Of a DNA stretch of 64,000 nucleotides, positions 42,023-51,503 are shown piece by piece; within the stretch, counting starts at the first letter, position 1; each line of letters begins with the position of its first letter. This DNA is from Oceanobacillus sojae. GTDB lineage: Bacteria > Bacillota > Bacilli > Bacillales > Amphibacillaceae. Under the pieces are notes generated by a model. The model was not told the DNA's origin. It ran no database searches and saw only the letters and a program-made list of their open reading frames with translations. A program made the translations under genes and the position numbers. The DNA lies in assembly GCF_900162665.1 (NCBI RefSeq), contig NZ_LT727810.1, forward strand, positions 341,067 through 405,066, written 5' to 3'.

Positions 42023-43180
42023 ATGCGGGATGCTGTCATTGTTGAAGCAGTACGGACACCGATTGGGAAACGGAATGGTTTTTTTAGTGAAATAAGAGCC
42101 GAGGAATTAGCTGCAGCGCCTTTAAAAGAGTTAATACAAAGAACCAATCTGGATGCAGCATTGATTGATGATGTTATTATGGGGTGCGTAACTCAAACAG
42201 GAGAACAGGCGGTTGACATTGCCAGGCAGGCGGCGCTTATTGCGGGTTATCCGGCCAGCGTGCCAGGGACGACGATTGACCGGCAATGCGGATCGAGTCA
42301 GCAGGCAATTCATTTTGCTGCACAGGCAATCATCAGCGGTGATATGGAAATCGTTATTGCAGCCGGCGTAGAGAGCATGTCCCGTGTACCAATGGGAAGC
42401 AACCATCAGGGGGTAAAGTGGAATAATGTTTTACAAGATCAATATGATATGGTTCATCAGGGGATAGCAGCGGCTAAAATTGCGGAAAAGTGGGGTATTT
42501 CCCGCCATGAAATGAATGAGTATTCATTCAAAAGTCATTATCGTGCGATTGAAGCACAGGAAAAAGGCTATTTTCGTCAACAAATGATGCCGATTTCCGT
42601 TAAAAGAGCTGATGGAACAACAGCTCAATTTTATCAGGATGAAGGACCAAGAAAGAATACTTCCATGGAGAAGCTGGAGGCATTACCTGATTTATTTACA
42701 GAGAACAGTGGAATTACGGCAGGAAATGCCAGTCAAATGAGTGACGGGGCAGCAGCACTTCTGATTATGTCTGAGGATAAAGCGAAGAAGCTTGGCTTTA
42801 TCCCGTGTTTTCGTATTTTGGCACGTAATGTGATTGGTTCTGATCCAACAGAGATGTTAACGGGTCCAATTGAAGCTACCAGGCAAATCCTAAAAAAAGC
42901 GGCTTTATCCTTAGAGGATATTGATGTTTTTGAAGTTAATGAGGCATTTGCATCGATTCCGCTGATGTGGATGAAGGAACTAGGCGCAGATGAAGAAAAA
43001 GTAAATATCGATGGTGGAGCTATTGCCTTGGGGCATCCATTAGGCGCAAGCGGAGCCAGGCTGATGGTGACGATGCTGCATACGATGGAGCGGCTCGAAG
43101 CCCATTTTGGCCTGCAGACAATGTGTGAAGGACTGGGTATGGCTAATGGAACGATTATTGAACGATTAACGAGAGAATAG
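42023..43180 (+). CDS. Acetyl-CoA acyltransferase (thiolase)
   Basis: The 385-residue enzyme starts at ATG behind AAAGGGGG. The nucleophile is Cys89 in DRQCGSSQQ. The other sites are GHPLGASGA (His) and MCEGLGMANGT (second Cys), with SMSRVPMG and EVNEAFA also present. It cleaves 3-ketoacyl-CoA in beta-oxidation or condenses acetyl-CoA. Promoter with cre site upstream. It leads an operon with an acyl-CoA ligase, NMO-like protein and crotonase. Confidence 0.93.
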   Translation: MRDAVIVEAVRTPIGKRNGFFSEIRAEELAAAPLKELIQRTNLDAALIDDVIMGCVTQTGEQAVDIARQAALIAGYPASVPGTTIDRQCGSSQQAIHFAAQAIISGDMEIVIAAGVESMSRVPMGSNHQGVKWNNVLQDQYDMVHQGIAAAKIAEKWGISRHEMNEYSFKSHYRAIEAQEKGYFRQQMMPISVKRADGTTAQFYQDEGPRKNTSMEKLEALPDLFTENSGITAGNASQMSDGAAALLIMSEDKAKKLGFIPCFRILARNVIGSDPTEMLTGPIEATRQILKKAALSLEDIDVFEVNEAFASIPLMWMKELGADEEKVNIDGGAIALGHPLGASGARLMVTMLHTMERLEAHFGLQTMCEGLGMANGTIIERLTRE

Positions 43181-43194
43181 GGAGGAATGTTAAA

Positions 43195-44814
43195 ATGATG
43201 CAAGCACAGCTGAATTTAACAACAATGGTCAATCATGCAGAAAAATATTTTGCTGATAAAACAGTTATTTCACGTACCCTGGGCGGAGTTCAAACCATCC
43301 CATACAGAAAAATAACGGAACGGATTCGCCGATTGGCGGGAGTTTTAAAGGACTTAGGTGTGGAAAAAGGAGATCGGGTCGGAACGATAGCCTGGAATCA
43401 TCATCGTCATCTGGAGGCATACTTTGCTATTCCAACAATGGGAGCAGTGCTGCATACGATTAATATTCGTGTTTCTCCCGATGATCTGGCCTATATTATC
43501 AATCATGCAGAGGATAAAATATTGCTGGTTGACGAGGACTTATTCCCGTTAATTGAACGCGTTAAAGATCAAATTGCTGGTGTAGAAAAAATTATTGTCA
43601 TGACGGATAAAGATGAATTACCTGAAACAACTTTAACAAATGTTGCATCCTATGAAGTATTACTTAAAGATGCAGATCCGGGTACAGAGCTTTGTGAGGA
43701 CATTAATGAAAATGACATGGCCGGCTTATGTTATACATCAGGAACTACCGGCAGACCTAAGGGTGTTGCTTATTCACACCGGGGGATTTATTTACATAGC
43801 TTAGCCCTGGGCTTAAAGGATACTGTAGGACTGTCAGAGGAAGATATTGCAATGCCTGTAGTGCCTATGTTTCATGTGAATGCCTGGGGAATGCCATTTG
43901 CTGCGTTATGGTTTGGAACAACACAAGTGTTGCCGGGACCGATGCCGACTCCGCAAATTTTAGCTGAATTAATGGAAGAGCATAAGGTTACAATGGCAGC
44001 CGGAGTACCGACAATATGGCTTGGTTTTCTGGAGGCATTGGAAAATGGAAATTATGATACAAGCAGTCTGCGCTGTATACTTTGCGGCGGCTCAGCTGCT
44101 CCGAAAGGGATGATTCGTGCGTTTGAATCAAAATACAAGATTCCTTTCGTTCATGCGTATGGAATGACAGAAACTTCGCCAATTGTGACATTAGCCCGTT
44201 TAAAAAGCTATCAGCAGGAGCTTGATGAAGAAGAACGTCTGGAATTACGCTCCCGCCAGGGCATGGTCGTACCCGGGATTGAGGTTAAAGGTATTAATGA
44301 AAATGGAGAAATTCCATATGACGGGGAAACAATAGGCGAGCTGTTAGTTAAAGGCCCTTGGATTGCAGATTCCTATTATAAAAATGATCGCAGTGCAGAT
44401 TCTTTCCGTGATGGCTGGCTGCACACAGGAGATGTTATCAATATTGATGAAGAAGGCTCTGTAAAAATAGTTGACCGTACAAAGGATATGATTAAAAGCG
44501 GCGGTGAGTGGATTTCCTCGGTAGATATAGAAAATGCTCTAATGGCGCATGATGCCATATATGAGGCATCTGTTATTGCTGTTCCTGATCCAAAGTGGCA
44601 GGAGCGCCCGGTGGCATGTGTGGTATTAAAAGAAAAGGAAGCACTGACAGAAGAAGATGTGAAGCAATTTTTAGAGCCGCAATTTGCGAAATTCTGGATC
44701 CCGGACCGTGTTTTATTTATGGAAGAGATTCCGAAAACCTCCGTCGGGAAATTCTTAAAACGGGCGCTGCGTGATCAGGTAAAAGAAATGCTTTCCTTAT
44801 CTGATCCATCCTGA
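43195..44814 (+). CDS. Long/medium-chain fatty-acyl-CoA ligase (AMP-forming)
   Basis: The 539-residue enzyme starts at ATG 43195, 9 bp after GGAGG, 14 bp behind the thiolase gene. It has the P-loop LCYTSGTTGRPKGVAYSH, the A5 motif HAYGMTETSPI, the GWLHTGDV motif and the C-terminal KDMIKSGGEWISS and PKTSVGKFLKRALR regions with the catalytic lysine. It activates a fatty acid with ATP and CoA and supplies substrate to beta-oxidation. Confidence 0.92.
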   Translation: MMQAQLNLTTMVNHAEKYFADKTVISRTLGGVQTIPYRKITERIRRLAGVLKDLGVEKGDRVGTIAWNHHRHLEAYFAIPTMGAVLHTINIRVSPDDLAYIINHAEDKILLVDEDLFPLIERVKDQIAGVEKIIVMTDKDELPETTLTNVASYEVLLKDADPGTELCEDINENDMAGLCYTSGTTGRPKGVAYSHRGIYLHSLALGLKDTVGLSEEDIAMPVVPMFHVNAWGMPFAALWFGTTQVLPGPMPTPQILAELMEEHKVTMAAGVPTIWLGFLEALENGNYDTSSLRCILCGGSAAPKGMIRAFESKYKIPFVHAYGMTETSPIVTLARLKSYQQELDEEERLELRSRQGMVVPGIEVKGINENGEIPYDGETIGELLVKGPWIADSYYKNDRSADSFRDGWLHTGDVINIDEEGSVKIVDRTKDMIKSGGEWISSVDIENALMAHDAIYEASVIAVPDPKWQERPVACVVLKEKEALTEEDVKQFLEPQFAKFWIPDRVLFMEEIPKTSVGKFLKRALRDQVKEMLSLSDPS

Positions 44815-44949
44815 CGAGATAAAAATGTACTTAGGCAAGAGGCGTCTATGTATTCTTTGCTGTGAAAAGTAAGAAAGATATAGACGCTGCAGTATTTTTA
44901 CAAACGGGAGATATATGGTTCGTTTTCTCATATTAAAGGAGATGTTCAG

Positions 44950-45906
44950 ATGCAAATGACGGATATAAAGAAAAGAATGGAACTGCCGGTTATAATGGCT
45001 CCGATGTTTTTAATTTCCAACCCTGATATGGTTGTCGGTGCTTGTGAAGCTGGGATTATTGGCACATTCCCGGCTCTTAATGCACGTACAAAAGAGGTTT
45101 TAGACAGCTGGATGGCAGAAATCAATGAGAGATTACTAGAAAAGGCAGAAGCAGATCCAACTGCGAAAATAGCTCCCTGGGGAATAAATTTTATCAGTCA
45201 TTCCTCTAATAAAAGATTCTATGAGGATTTGGAATTAATCGAAAAGCATCAGCCGCCTATTGTTATTACATCCTTAGGAGATCCTTCACCTGTTGTCAAA
45301 ATTGTTCATAACTATGGCGGACTTGTTTTATCAGATGTTACGGATATAAAGTTTGCTAAGAAAGCATTGGAAAAAGGCAGTGATGGATTAATTTTAGTAG
45401 CGGCAGGAGCAGGAGGGCATGCAGGAGTTTTAAATCCATTTGCTTTTATAGACGAAGTGCGCAGCTTCTTTGATGGACCGGTGGCGTTGGCAGGAACGAT
45501 TACAAAGGGAGAGCAGATATTGGCAGCAGAATTGCTGGGAGCTGATTTTGCTTATATTGGTACGCATTTTATTGCGACGGCTGAGAGTGGAGCAAATACT
45601 GCTTATCAGGACGCTATTCTTCAATCTGCCGCTGCTGATATTATTTATACACCCGCTTTTAGCGGTATACCAGCCAATTACCTGATACCGAGTATTGTAA
45701 AGGCAGGTCTTGATCCAGAGAATTTACCGAAAAAAGCCGGGCTTGATTTTAAGAAGCTTTCCGATTCATCTGCCAGGGTCTGGAAGGATATCTGGGGAGC
45801 CGGTCAAGGGGTCGGCGGAACCAGGAAAAAACAATCTGTAGCGGAAGCTGTGGATGAACTGAAAATGACGTATAATCGTGCCAAAAATATTCATCAGCTG
45901 TCTTGA
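44950..45906 (+). CDS. Nitronate monooxygenase-like flavoprotein
   Basis: The 318-residue protein starts at ATG behind AAAGGAG. It is a TIM-barrel FMN protein of the NMO/2-nitropropane dioxygenase family: PVIMAPMFLISNPDMVVGACEAG, VAAGAGGHAG and LLGADFAYIGTHFIAT. Relatives next to acyl-CoA genes are often annotated as enoyl reductase-like (FabK/PfaD-like) flavoproteins. The substrate is therefore open; a role in handling odd fatty acyl or nitro compounds is inferred from the operon. Confidence 0.82.
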   Translation: MQMTDIKKRMELPVIMAPMFLISNPDMVVGACEAGIIGTFPALNARTKEVLDSWMAEINERLLEKAEADPTAKIAPWGINFISHSSNKRFYEDLELIEKHQPPIVITSLGDPSPVVKIVHNYGGLVLSDVTDIKFAKKALEKGSDGLILVAAGAGGHAGVLNPFAFIDEVRSFFDGPVALAGTITKGEQILAAELLGADFAYIGTHFIATAESGANTAYQDAILQSAAADIIYTPAFSGIPANYLIPSIVKAGLDPENLPKKAGLDFKKLSDSSARVWKDIWGAGQGVGGTRKKQSVAEAVDELKMTYNRAKNIHQLS

Positions 45907-45943
45907 TAAAAATCGTATGCTGGCATAGATGAAGGAGTGATAT

Positions 45944-46723
45944 ATGATGACAGATGCAGTAAAATATGAAAAAAAAGAATCAATTGCTTTTATTTCCATG
46001 AACCGTCCGGAAAAACGTAATGCTCTTTCGATTGAAATGGCGAATGGTTTTGTAGAAGCATTGAAGGATGCCGAGAGTGATCCTGCTATTAAGGCAGTTA
46101 TTATCAGCGGAGAAGGAAAGATATTTTCAGCAGGTGGTGATTTAGAAGTACTGCATACACTGGATAACAGTGTGAAAATAATGGAATATATGAAGCAGGC
46201 AATGGAAATTATCCAAGTAATCCGGGAGCTTGATAAATATGTGATCAGTGCAGTCCATGGTTTTGCCGCCGGGGCAGGGTTCAGCATCGCTGTTGCCGCA
46301 GATTTTATCGTAGCGAAAAAGGATGCAGCCTTTGTATGCAGCTTTACCAATGTTGGAATTATTCCAGACCTGGGTTTATTAAAAAAACTAACAGATAATC
46401 TGCCAAGTGCAGTGGCGAAGGAATGGATTTCTTCCGGGAGACCGGTACCAGCAGAAGAAGCGTACCATCGAGGTATTGTAAACAAGGTAACAGAGGGAGA
46501 TGTGCTGGAAGCGGCCATCGAGTATGCCGGCTTCCTTGTAAATGGACCACCGCTTGCTAATAAGTTTGTAAAACATATGGTGAACCATGCGGATGAATGG
46601 AGCAGCGGCACAAATGATTTGCAGGAAACAGCGATTCAGACCCTGTTGCTGCAATCGGAGGATAATAAAGAGGGCATTCAGGCATTTTTTGAAAAAAGGA
46701 AGCCGGCATTTAAAGGGAAGTAA
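45944..46723 (+). CDS. Crotonase-fold protein (PaaG/isomerase-like)
   Basis: The 259-residue protein has the crotonase fold (MNRPEKRNALSIEMANGF, GKIFSAGGDLEVL, the oxyanion region HGFAAGAGFSIAVAADF). Both classical hydratase glutamates are absent: GAGFSIA and CSFTNVGIIPDLG stand where Glu144 and Glu164 are in enoyl-CoA hydratase. An Asp remains in IIPDLG, as in PaaG-type isomerases and dehalogenases. Hydratase action is thus unlikely; isomerase or other acyl-CoA chemistry fits. It lies 37 bp after the NMO-like gene. Confidence 0.82.
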   Translation: MMTDAVKYEKKESIAFISMNRPEKRNALSIEMANGFVEALKDAESDPAIKAVIISGEGKIFSAGGDLEVLHTLDNSVKIMEYMKQAMEIIQVIRELDKYVISAVHGFAAGAGFSIAVAADFIVAKKDAAFVCSFTNVGIIPDLGLLKKLTDNLPSAVAKEWISSGRPVPAEEAYHRGIVNKVTEGDVLEAAIEYAGFLVNGPPLANKFVKHMVNHADEWSSGTNDLQETAIQTLLLQSEDNKEGIQAFFEKRKPAFKGK

Positions 46724-46762
46724 TTGATAGAGAACCCGATTTCTAAAAAGGAAGTGATCTCC

Positions 46763-47701
46763 ATGATAGATGAATTAGGAATCAAACAGATCAGATTAGC
46801 ATTACCTTTTCGGCTGAATCATGTAAATTGCTTTTTAGCCGAGGAGGAGAACGGTTATAAAATTCTGGATACCGGACTGCATAATGAAGAAACAGAGAAA
46901 GTATGGGATAAAGAATTAGCAGGAAAACAGGTTACCGATATTATTATTTCACACTATCATCCGGATCATTTTGGCTATGCGGGAAAGCTGCAGAAAAAAA
47001 CGGGAGCGAAAGCCTGGATGCCGGAAATTGATTTACAGATAGCTCTTCAGGCCTGGGAAAAGCCCTTTTTGGAAAATCTGCAGGAAAACTACCAGCGGTC
47101 AGGTATTCCAGAAGATATAGGCAGGACACTGGCAGAAAATACAGCCTCATTTGCACCGCTGGTGATGCCCTATCCAAAGGTACAAAATTTATTAAAGGAA
47201 GGGAACACGATTCAATTTGGAAAATATGCCTATGAAATGATACACACGCCAGGTCATTCGGACGGTTTAGTCACCTTTTATAACCGGGAGAACAGCGTAC
47301 TTTTGGCAACAGATCATATCCTGCCGAAAATTACACCAAATATCTCGTACTGGTTTCATGGTGACCCCAATCCTTTAGAGAATTATCTGAAATCCCTGGA
47401 AAAGATAAAGAAGCTGGATGTAGAATGGGTTATCCCTTCTCATGGAAGTCCATTTCAGGATGCATCGAAGCGGATTTCTGAAATTAAAGCACATCATGAA
47501 GAGCGACTAGACACCCTGCAGGAAATGCTTAAAAACAGATTGACTATCTATGAAACAATGGAAAAGCTTTTTTCAAAACAGCTGACTGTGCATGATACCC
47601 GGTTTGCAGTTGGAGAAACAGCAGCTCACCTGGAATATTTACGTTTGGCGGGTGAATGTGAACGGGAATTAGTTGAAGGTGTCTATATCTATCATACTTA
47701 G
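46763..47701 (+). CDS. Metallo-beta-lactamase fold hydrolase
   Basis: The start is set at ATG 46763, behind the strong AAGGAAGTGAT site, giving 312 residues (a TTG at 46724 abutting the crotonase stop is an alternative). The metal motif is SHYHPDHFGYAG, then HTPGHSDGL, ATDHILP and IPSHGSPF. A helical C-terminal extension (about residues 240-312) resembles the LACTB2 / winged-helix type of thioesterase- or glyoxalase-like hydrolases. In this operon an acyl-CoA or thioester hydrolase role is plausible but unproven. Confidence 0.85.
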   Translation: MIDELGIKQIRLALPFRLNHVNCFLAEEENGYKILDTGLHNEETEKVWDKELAGKQVTDIIISHYHPDHFGYAGKLQKKTGAKAWMPEIDLQIALQAWEKPFLENLQENYQRSGIPEDIGRTLAENTASFAPLVMPYPKVQNLLKEGNTIQFGKYAYEMIHTPGHSDGLVTFYNRENSVLLATDHILPKITPNISYWFHGDPNPLENYLKSLEKIKKLDVEWVIPSHGSPFQDASKRISEIKAHHEERLDTLQEMLKNRLTIYETMEKLFSKQLTVHDTRFAVGETAAHLEYLRLAGECERELVEGVYIYHT

Positions 47702-47818
47702 ATTGGATATGGGTTGATTGAACTTCTTGAACCTCCTCTTACAGATTCCTTTCACTTTCCTTTCCGGTGTCAGTTATTATATGATGTAAGAAAAGTCGGG
47801 AAGGGAAGGTTATTAAAT

Positions 47819-48643
47819 ATGAGTGGACATTTGCAGGATACAGTTACTTTGAACAATGGTGTAGATATGCCCAAATTTGGTCTGGGTGTATATAAGGTAG
47901 AGGAAGGCCAAGTTGCAGTAGATGCAGTGAAAATTGCATTGGAGCATGGCTACCGCAGTATTGATACAGCTTCGTTTTACCAGAATGAGGTCAGTGTCGG
48001 ACAGGGAATAAAGGAATCCGGCGTGCCAAGAAAAGATATTTTTCTGACATCAAAAGTATGGAATGATGAACAAGGCTATGAATCTACCTTGGAAGCATTT
48101 GAAAGAAGCCTGAAAAAATTAGATACGGATTATCTGGATTTATATCTGATTCATTGGCCGGTGAAAGAAACATTTGTGGATACCTGGAAAGCGTTAGAAA
48201 AGCTTTATCACGATGGACGTGTCCATGCAATCGGAGTCAGTAATTTTCATATTCAGCATTTAGAAAGACTGCTTCCGGAAGCGGAGGTTATACCGGCAGT
48301 TAACCAGGTTGAATTCCATCCGCATTTAACACAGGAAGGATTACGTGCATTTTGTGAACAGCAGGGAATCCATCTGGAAGCATGGTCTCCGTTAAAGCGC
48401 GGCCAGCTGTTAGATCATCCAACCCTTGTCTCTATTGCAGAAAAGTACGGAAAGAATACAGCACAGGTGATTCTGCGCTGGGATATTCAGCATAATGTGA
48501 TTACCATCCCTAAATCAGTTACCCCTGAACGGATTGTCCAGAATGCAGCAATTTTTGACTTTGCATTAACAGAAGAAGAAATGAAGCAGATTGATGCTTT
48601 AAATGAAAATAGCCGTTCTGGAACTAATCCAGACGACTATTAA
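47819..48643 (+). CDS. Aldo/keto reductase (AKR5-like)
   Basis: The start is ATG 47819, 9 bp after AAGGGAAGG, giving 274 residues; the longer frame upstream lacks a ribosome site. The TIM-barrel enzyme has the tetrad residues in the motifs SIDTASFYQNE (Asp, Tyr), FLTSKVWND (Lys) and YLIHWPV (His), with cofactor motif PKSVTPERI. It resembles B. subtilis YvgN/YtbE glyoxal reductases that reduce small aldehydes with NADPH. Confidence 0.92.
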   Translation: MSGHLQDTVTLNNGVDMPKFGLGVYKVEEGQVAVDAVKIALEHGYRSIDTASFYQNEVSVGQGIKESGVPRKDIFLTSKVWNDEQGYESTLEAFERSLKKLDTDYLDLYLIHWPVKETFVDTWKALEKLYHDGRVHAIGVSNFHIQHLERLLPEAEVIPAVNQVEFHPHLTQEGLRAFCEQQGIHLEAWSPLKRGQLLDHPTLVSIAEKYGKNTAQVILRWDIQHNVITIPKSVTPERIVQNAAIFDFALTEEEMKQIDALNENSRSGTNPDDY

Positions 48644-48650
48644 TAAATAA

Positions 48651-48695
48651 AAATGCTCCGCAAAGGAAACTTTTCAGTGCGGAGCATTTTTTGTT
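48651..48695. terminator. Rho-independent terminator
   Basis: AAATGCTCCGCA (48651-48662) pairs with TGCGGAGCATTT (48678-48689), followed by TTTTG. Confidence 0.85.
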
Positions 48696-48749
48696 TTCTA
48701 CATAGGAATTTATAGAATTATTGCCTTGTGAATTACTATTTATAGAAAA

Positions 48750-48905
48750 GCAGCCGCGTCCAGCTCCAAGCGCCAAAAACTAGGAGATTTCACGTCGCGC
48801 CCTACGATAAGTCAACATCGGTTCGTCACCTCACCGTGTTTCCTTTATCTCAGTTACGCCGCTCCAATCTCTACGTTTTTAAGCAGGCGCTCTGCGCTTT
48901 TGTTT
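48750..48905 (-). repeat. Bacillaceae-type intergenic repeat
   Basis: A GC-richer segment starts with GCAGCCGCGTCCAGCTCC and contains ACGATAAGTCAACATCGG (a small hairpin-forming block) and a terminal GCAGGCGCTCTGCGCTTTTG. It has no open frame and is unlike its surroundings in composition. Very similar intergenic blocks occur in multiple copies in Bacillaceae genomes, from memory. Confidence 0.5.
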
Positions 48906-48906
48906 T

Positions 48907-50958
48907 CTACCGGTCCCAAAAACGCTGTTTGGCCATCGCATTCACAAAGGCATTATAGAAACCTTTGTTTGGCGACTTACTTGTTAGAACACCAGGACGA
49001 TTCTGGAGGTGGATTTCTTCTATCCATTCTGCTCCTTCGCCAATACCTCCAATCGGCTTATAATGGTTAAACTGATCTACAATAAATTGATTCGCCATAA
49101 AATGAAAATCTCTTGTAGCATAAGGTCCGCCAATAACGAATAAACCGTCATACAGCAGAGGGGACCCTGTTAGAAATGTATCATTAACGGAAATCGTATC
49201 TCCGCCAGTGCCTTTTAGTGTTCCAAGTTTACTGCTTACAAAGACAGGCTGCAATCCCGCTTTTTCCCATGAAGCCATAGCAGCTTCCAAGGCATTGCTG
49301 TCATATTGTTCATCAATAATAACCCCGACCTTTAAGGTATCTGCTGTAAAAACCGTATTTCTCATACTTAGAGCCGGTGAGGAAGCGGTGACATTGGATT
49401 CCTGAATATCCTCCGGCGGGGCTGGTACTCCAACCTGTTCAGCAACAGAAACAGCCAGCGGTCTGCTGATATGAGCAATATTGCGAATCACACGTTCACG
49501 AACGGCCGGTGTTTTCACTTTCCCAAGCTCAAAGCTGAATGCCTGCAGGATATGACTCTTTTCCACATCACTCATACTGTTCCAGAAAAGCTTTGCCTGT
49601 GAAAAATGATCTTCAAAGCTGGGAGCGGTTTTACGCACTTTTTTCCCTTCAACGAGAGATGGATAGGTGACAAACCCCCCTTTATCACCCGGGACAGTAT
49701 AAGGCGTATTATCAGCAAGATAATTTTGATGATAAGCAACCTGCCCTTTATCAATAACATAACGCGCTGCACCATCACGATGATTATTATGTGCTGTGTG
49801 AATAGGACAATTAATCGGGATTTGCTTGAAATTCGTGCCTACCCGGTAAAATTGTGTATCTGCATAGGAGAACAATCTGCCCTGCAGGAGCGGATCATTG
49901 GTAAAATCAATACCTCGAACAATATTTCCCGGATGAAGCGCAACCTGTTCTGTCTCTGCAAAAACGTTCTCGACATTTTTATTTAAGGTCATTTTCCCAA
50001 TTTTTTTAAGGGGAATAAGCTCCTCCGGCCACAGCTTGGTAGCATCTAAAATATCAAAGTCAAAATCAAACTCCTGGTCCTCGCGGATAACTTGAATACC
50101 AAGCTCGTATTCCGGGAAATTTCCTTTTTCAATATTCTCCCATAAATCCCGCCGGTGGAAATCCGGGTCAGCACCGCCAATTTTTTGGGATTCATCCCAA
50201 ATGAGCGAGTGCATCCCTAAGGTTGGCCGCCAATGAAATTTACAAAAATGTGATACGCCTTCTTTATTGACGAGACGGAATGTATGCACACCAAAGCCCT
50301 GAATCATGCGAAAACTGCGCGGGATAGTACGGTCGGACATAATCCACATCATCATCGCCGCCGATTCTTCGTTACTGCCGATGAAATCCCAGAACGTATC
50401 ATGCGCTGTCTGGCCTTGAGGAATCTCATTATTTGGTTCCGGTTTTAGTGCATGAATTAAATCAGGAAATTTAATGCCGTCCTGAATAAAAAAGATAGGA
50501 ATATTATTGCCGACTAAATCAAAATTCCCTTCCTCCGTATAAAATTTTGTTGCAAATCCGCGCACATCACGTAATGTCTCGTTGGCTCCCCTTGATCCGG
50601 CAACCTGCGAAAAACGGACAAATGTAGGTGTTTTTCTGCCGGCCTCCTGTAAGAAATGAGCCTCTGTTAAATCAGATTGTGATTCATAGCATTCAAATAT
50701 TCCGTGCGCTCCATAGCCGCGTGCATGAACATTTCTTTCTGGAATACGTTCTCTATCAAAATGCGAGAGCTTTTCACGGTAAATAAAATCCTCCAAAAGC
50801 TGTGGTCCGCGATCTCCGGCACTTAATGTATTTTCATCATCTGAAATTTTAACTGATTCATCCGTTGTCATTGGTTTTCCTTCGTTGTCCCGATAGAATT
50901 TCTCCAGCTGTCTGATTTTTTTATTTTCCTCCGGTTTCCGGTTATTACTATCTGTCAT
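48907..50958 (-). CDS. katE: Large-subunit catalase (clade 2) with class I GATase-like domain
   Basis: The 683-residue catalase starts behind GGGAGG. Active-site His in PERNVHARGYG, Asn in DLVGNNIPIF and the haem-ligand Tyr in FSYADTQFYR are present. Residues 545-683 form a C-terminal DJ-1/PfpI-like domain (VGVIIDEQYDSNALEAAM), as in the large catalases KatE/HPII. It disproportionates H2O2. A PerR-like imperfect site is seen upstream at 51074-51088. Confidence 0.92.
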   Translation of the reverse strand: MTDSNNRKPEENKKIRQLEKFYRDNEGKPMTTDESVKISDDENTLSAGDRGPQLLEDFIYREKLSHFDRERIPERNVHARGYGAHGIFECYESQSDLTEAHFLQEAGRKTPTFVRFSQVAGSRGANETLRDVRGFATKFYTEEGNFDLVGNNIPIFFIQDGIKFPDLIHALKPEPNNEIPQGQTAHDTFWDFIGSNEESAAMMMWIMSDRTIPRSFRMIQGFGVHTFRLVNKEGVSHFCKFHWRPTLGMHSLIWDESQKIGGADPDFHRRDLWENIEKGNFPEYELGIQVIREDQEFDFDFDILDATKLWPEELIPLKKIGKMTLNKNVENVFAETEQVALHPGNIVRGIDFTNDPLLQGRLFSYADTQFYRVGTNFKQIPINCPIHTAHNNHRDGAARYVIDKGQVAYHQNYLADNTPYTVPGDKGGFVTYPSLVEGKKVRKTAPSFEDHFSQAKLFWNSMSDVEKSHILQAFSFELGKVKTPAVRERVIRNIAHISRPLAVSVAEQVGVPAPPEDIQESNVTASSPALSMRNTVFTADTLKVGVIIDEQYDSNALEAAMASWEKAGLQPVFVSSKLGTLKGTGGDTISVNDTFLTGSPLLYDGLFVIGGPYATRDFHFMANQFIVDQFNHYKPIGGIGEGAEWIEEIHLQNRPGVLTSKSPNKGFYNAFVNAMAKQRFWDR

Positions 50959-51073
50959 GTATATCCTCCCTTTTAGACGAATTTCTTCACAGTAATAGGA
51001 TTATATTCGCTTGAAAATGGATATATGACTGGAGACAGAGAAGGATAAATATCCGTTTTATTTTACGTTATAT

Positions 51074-51088
51074 TTAAAATTATTAGAT
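51074..51088. promoter_or_regulatory. Possible PerR/Fur-like box
   Basis: TTAAAAT-T-ATTAGAT is 11 of 14 to the 7-1-7 Per box TTATAAT-N-ATTATAA. It lies about 115 bp before the catalase start. Low specificity in A/T-rich DNA. Confidence 0.25.
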
Positions 51089-51149
51089 TACTTTTTAGTG
51101 TTTTTATACTAATATTAGAAGTAGAAAGATACTGGAAAGGAGAGAGCAT

Positions 51150-51263
51150 ATGGGATGGATTAATTTTGTTATTTTTATTATTTTGGCTGCAGCGGGATTG
51201 TGGGGGTGGCTTTCCAGAGCGAAATGGATGGAAGAACAGTCTAAGAAAAACAAAAAGTCTTAA
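51150..51263 (+). CDS. 37-residue membrane peptide
   Basis: A short frame with an excellent AAAGGAGAG ribosome site 6 bp before ATG encodes MGWINFVIFIILAAAGLWGW followed by a basic tail (SRAKWMEEQSKKNKKS). One hydrophobic helix with a positive, cytoplasmic C end is predicted. It is divergent from the catalase gene. It matches no family I can name; small stress-linked membrane peptides have this shape. Confidence 0.6.
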   Translation: MGWINFVIFIILAAAGLWGWLSRAKWMEEQSKKNKKS

Positions 51264-51430
51264 TATATATTTTAATACGAGGGGAAAAGAGAACGGCTTA
51301 TAATGATGGAGAAAATTGGTATGAAAAAGAAGGAACGTTGAAATAACATATTAAAAAGCTGATGCGTATATGGATCTTATCTCTTTGGTATTCTTAAAGC
51401 TGAATTATTAAATGAAAAACGATAATAGAA

Positions 51431-51484
51431 CAAAAAACTTCATTCAATAAGAAAGTCGGACTCTTTCCTAAATGAATGAAGTTT
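51431..51484 (-). terminator. Terminator of the Cof-type phosphatase gene
   Basis: AACTTCATTCA (51436-51446) and TGAATGAAGTT (51473-51483) form an 11-bp stem; on the - strand it runs into TTTTTTG. Confidence 0.75.
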
Positions 51485-51503
51485 AATATCTTGTCATGGG
51501 ATC

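Noticed and set aside
45766-46611. 281-residue minus-strand frame across NMO and crotonase genes
   Set aside because: Antisense shadow of two well-supported genes.
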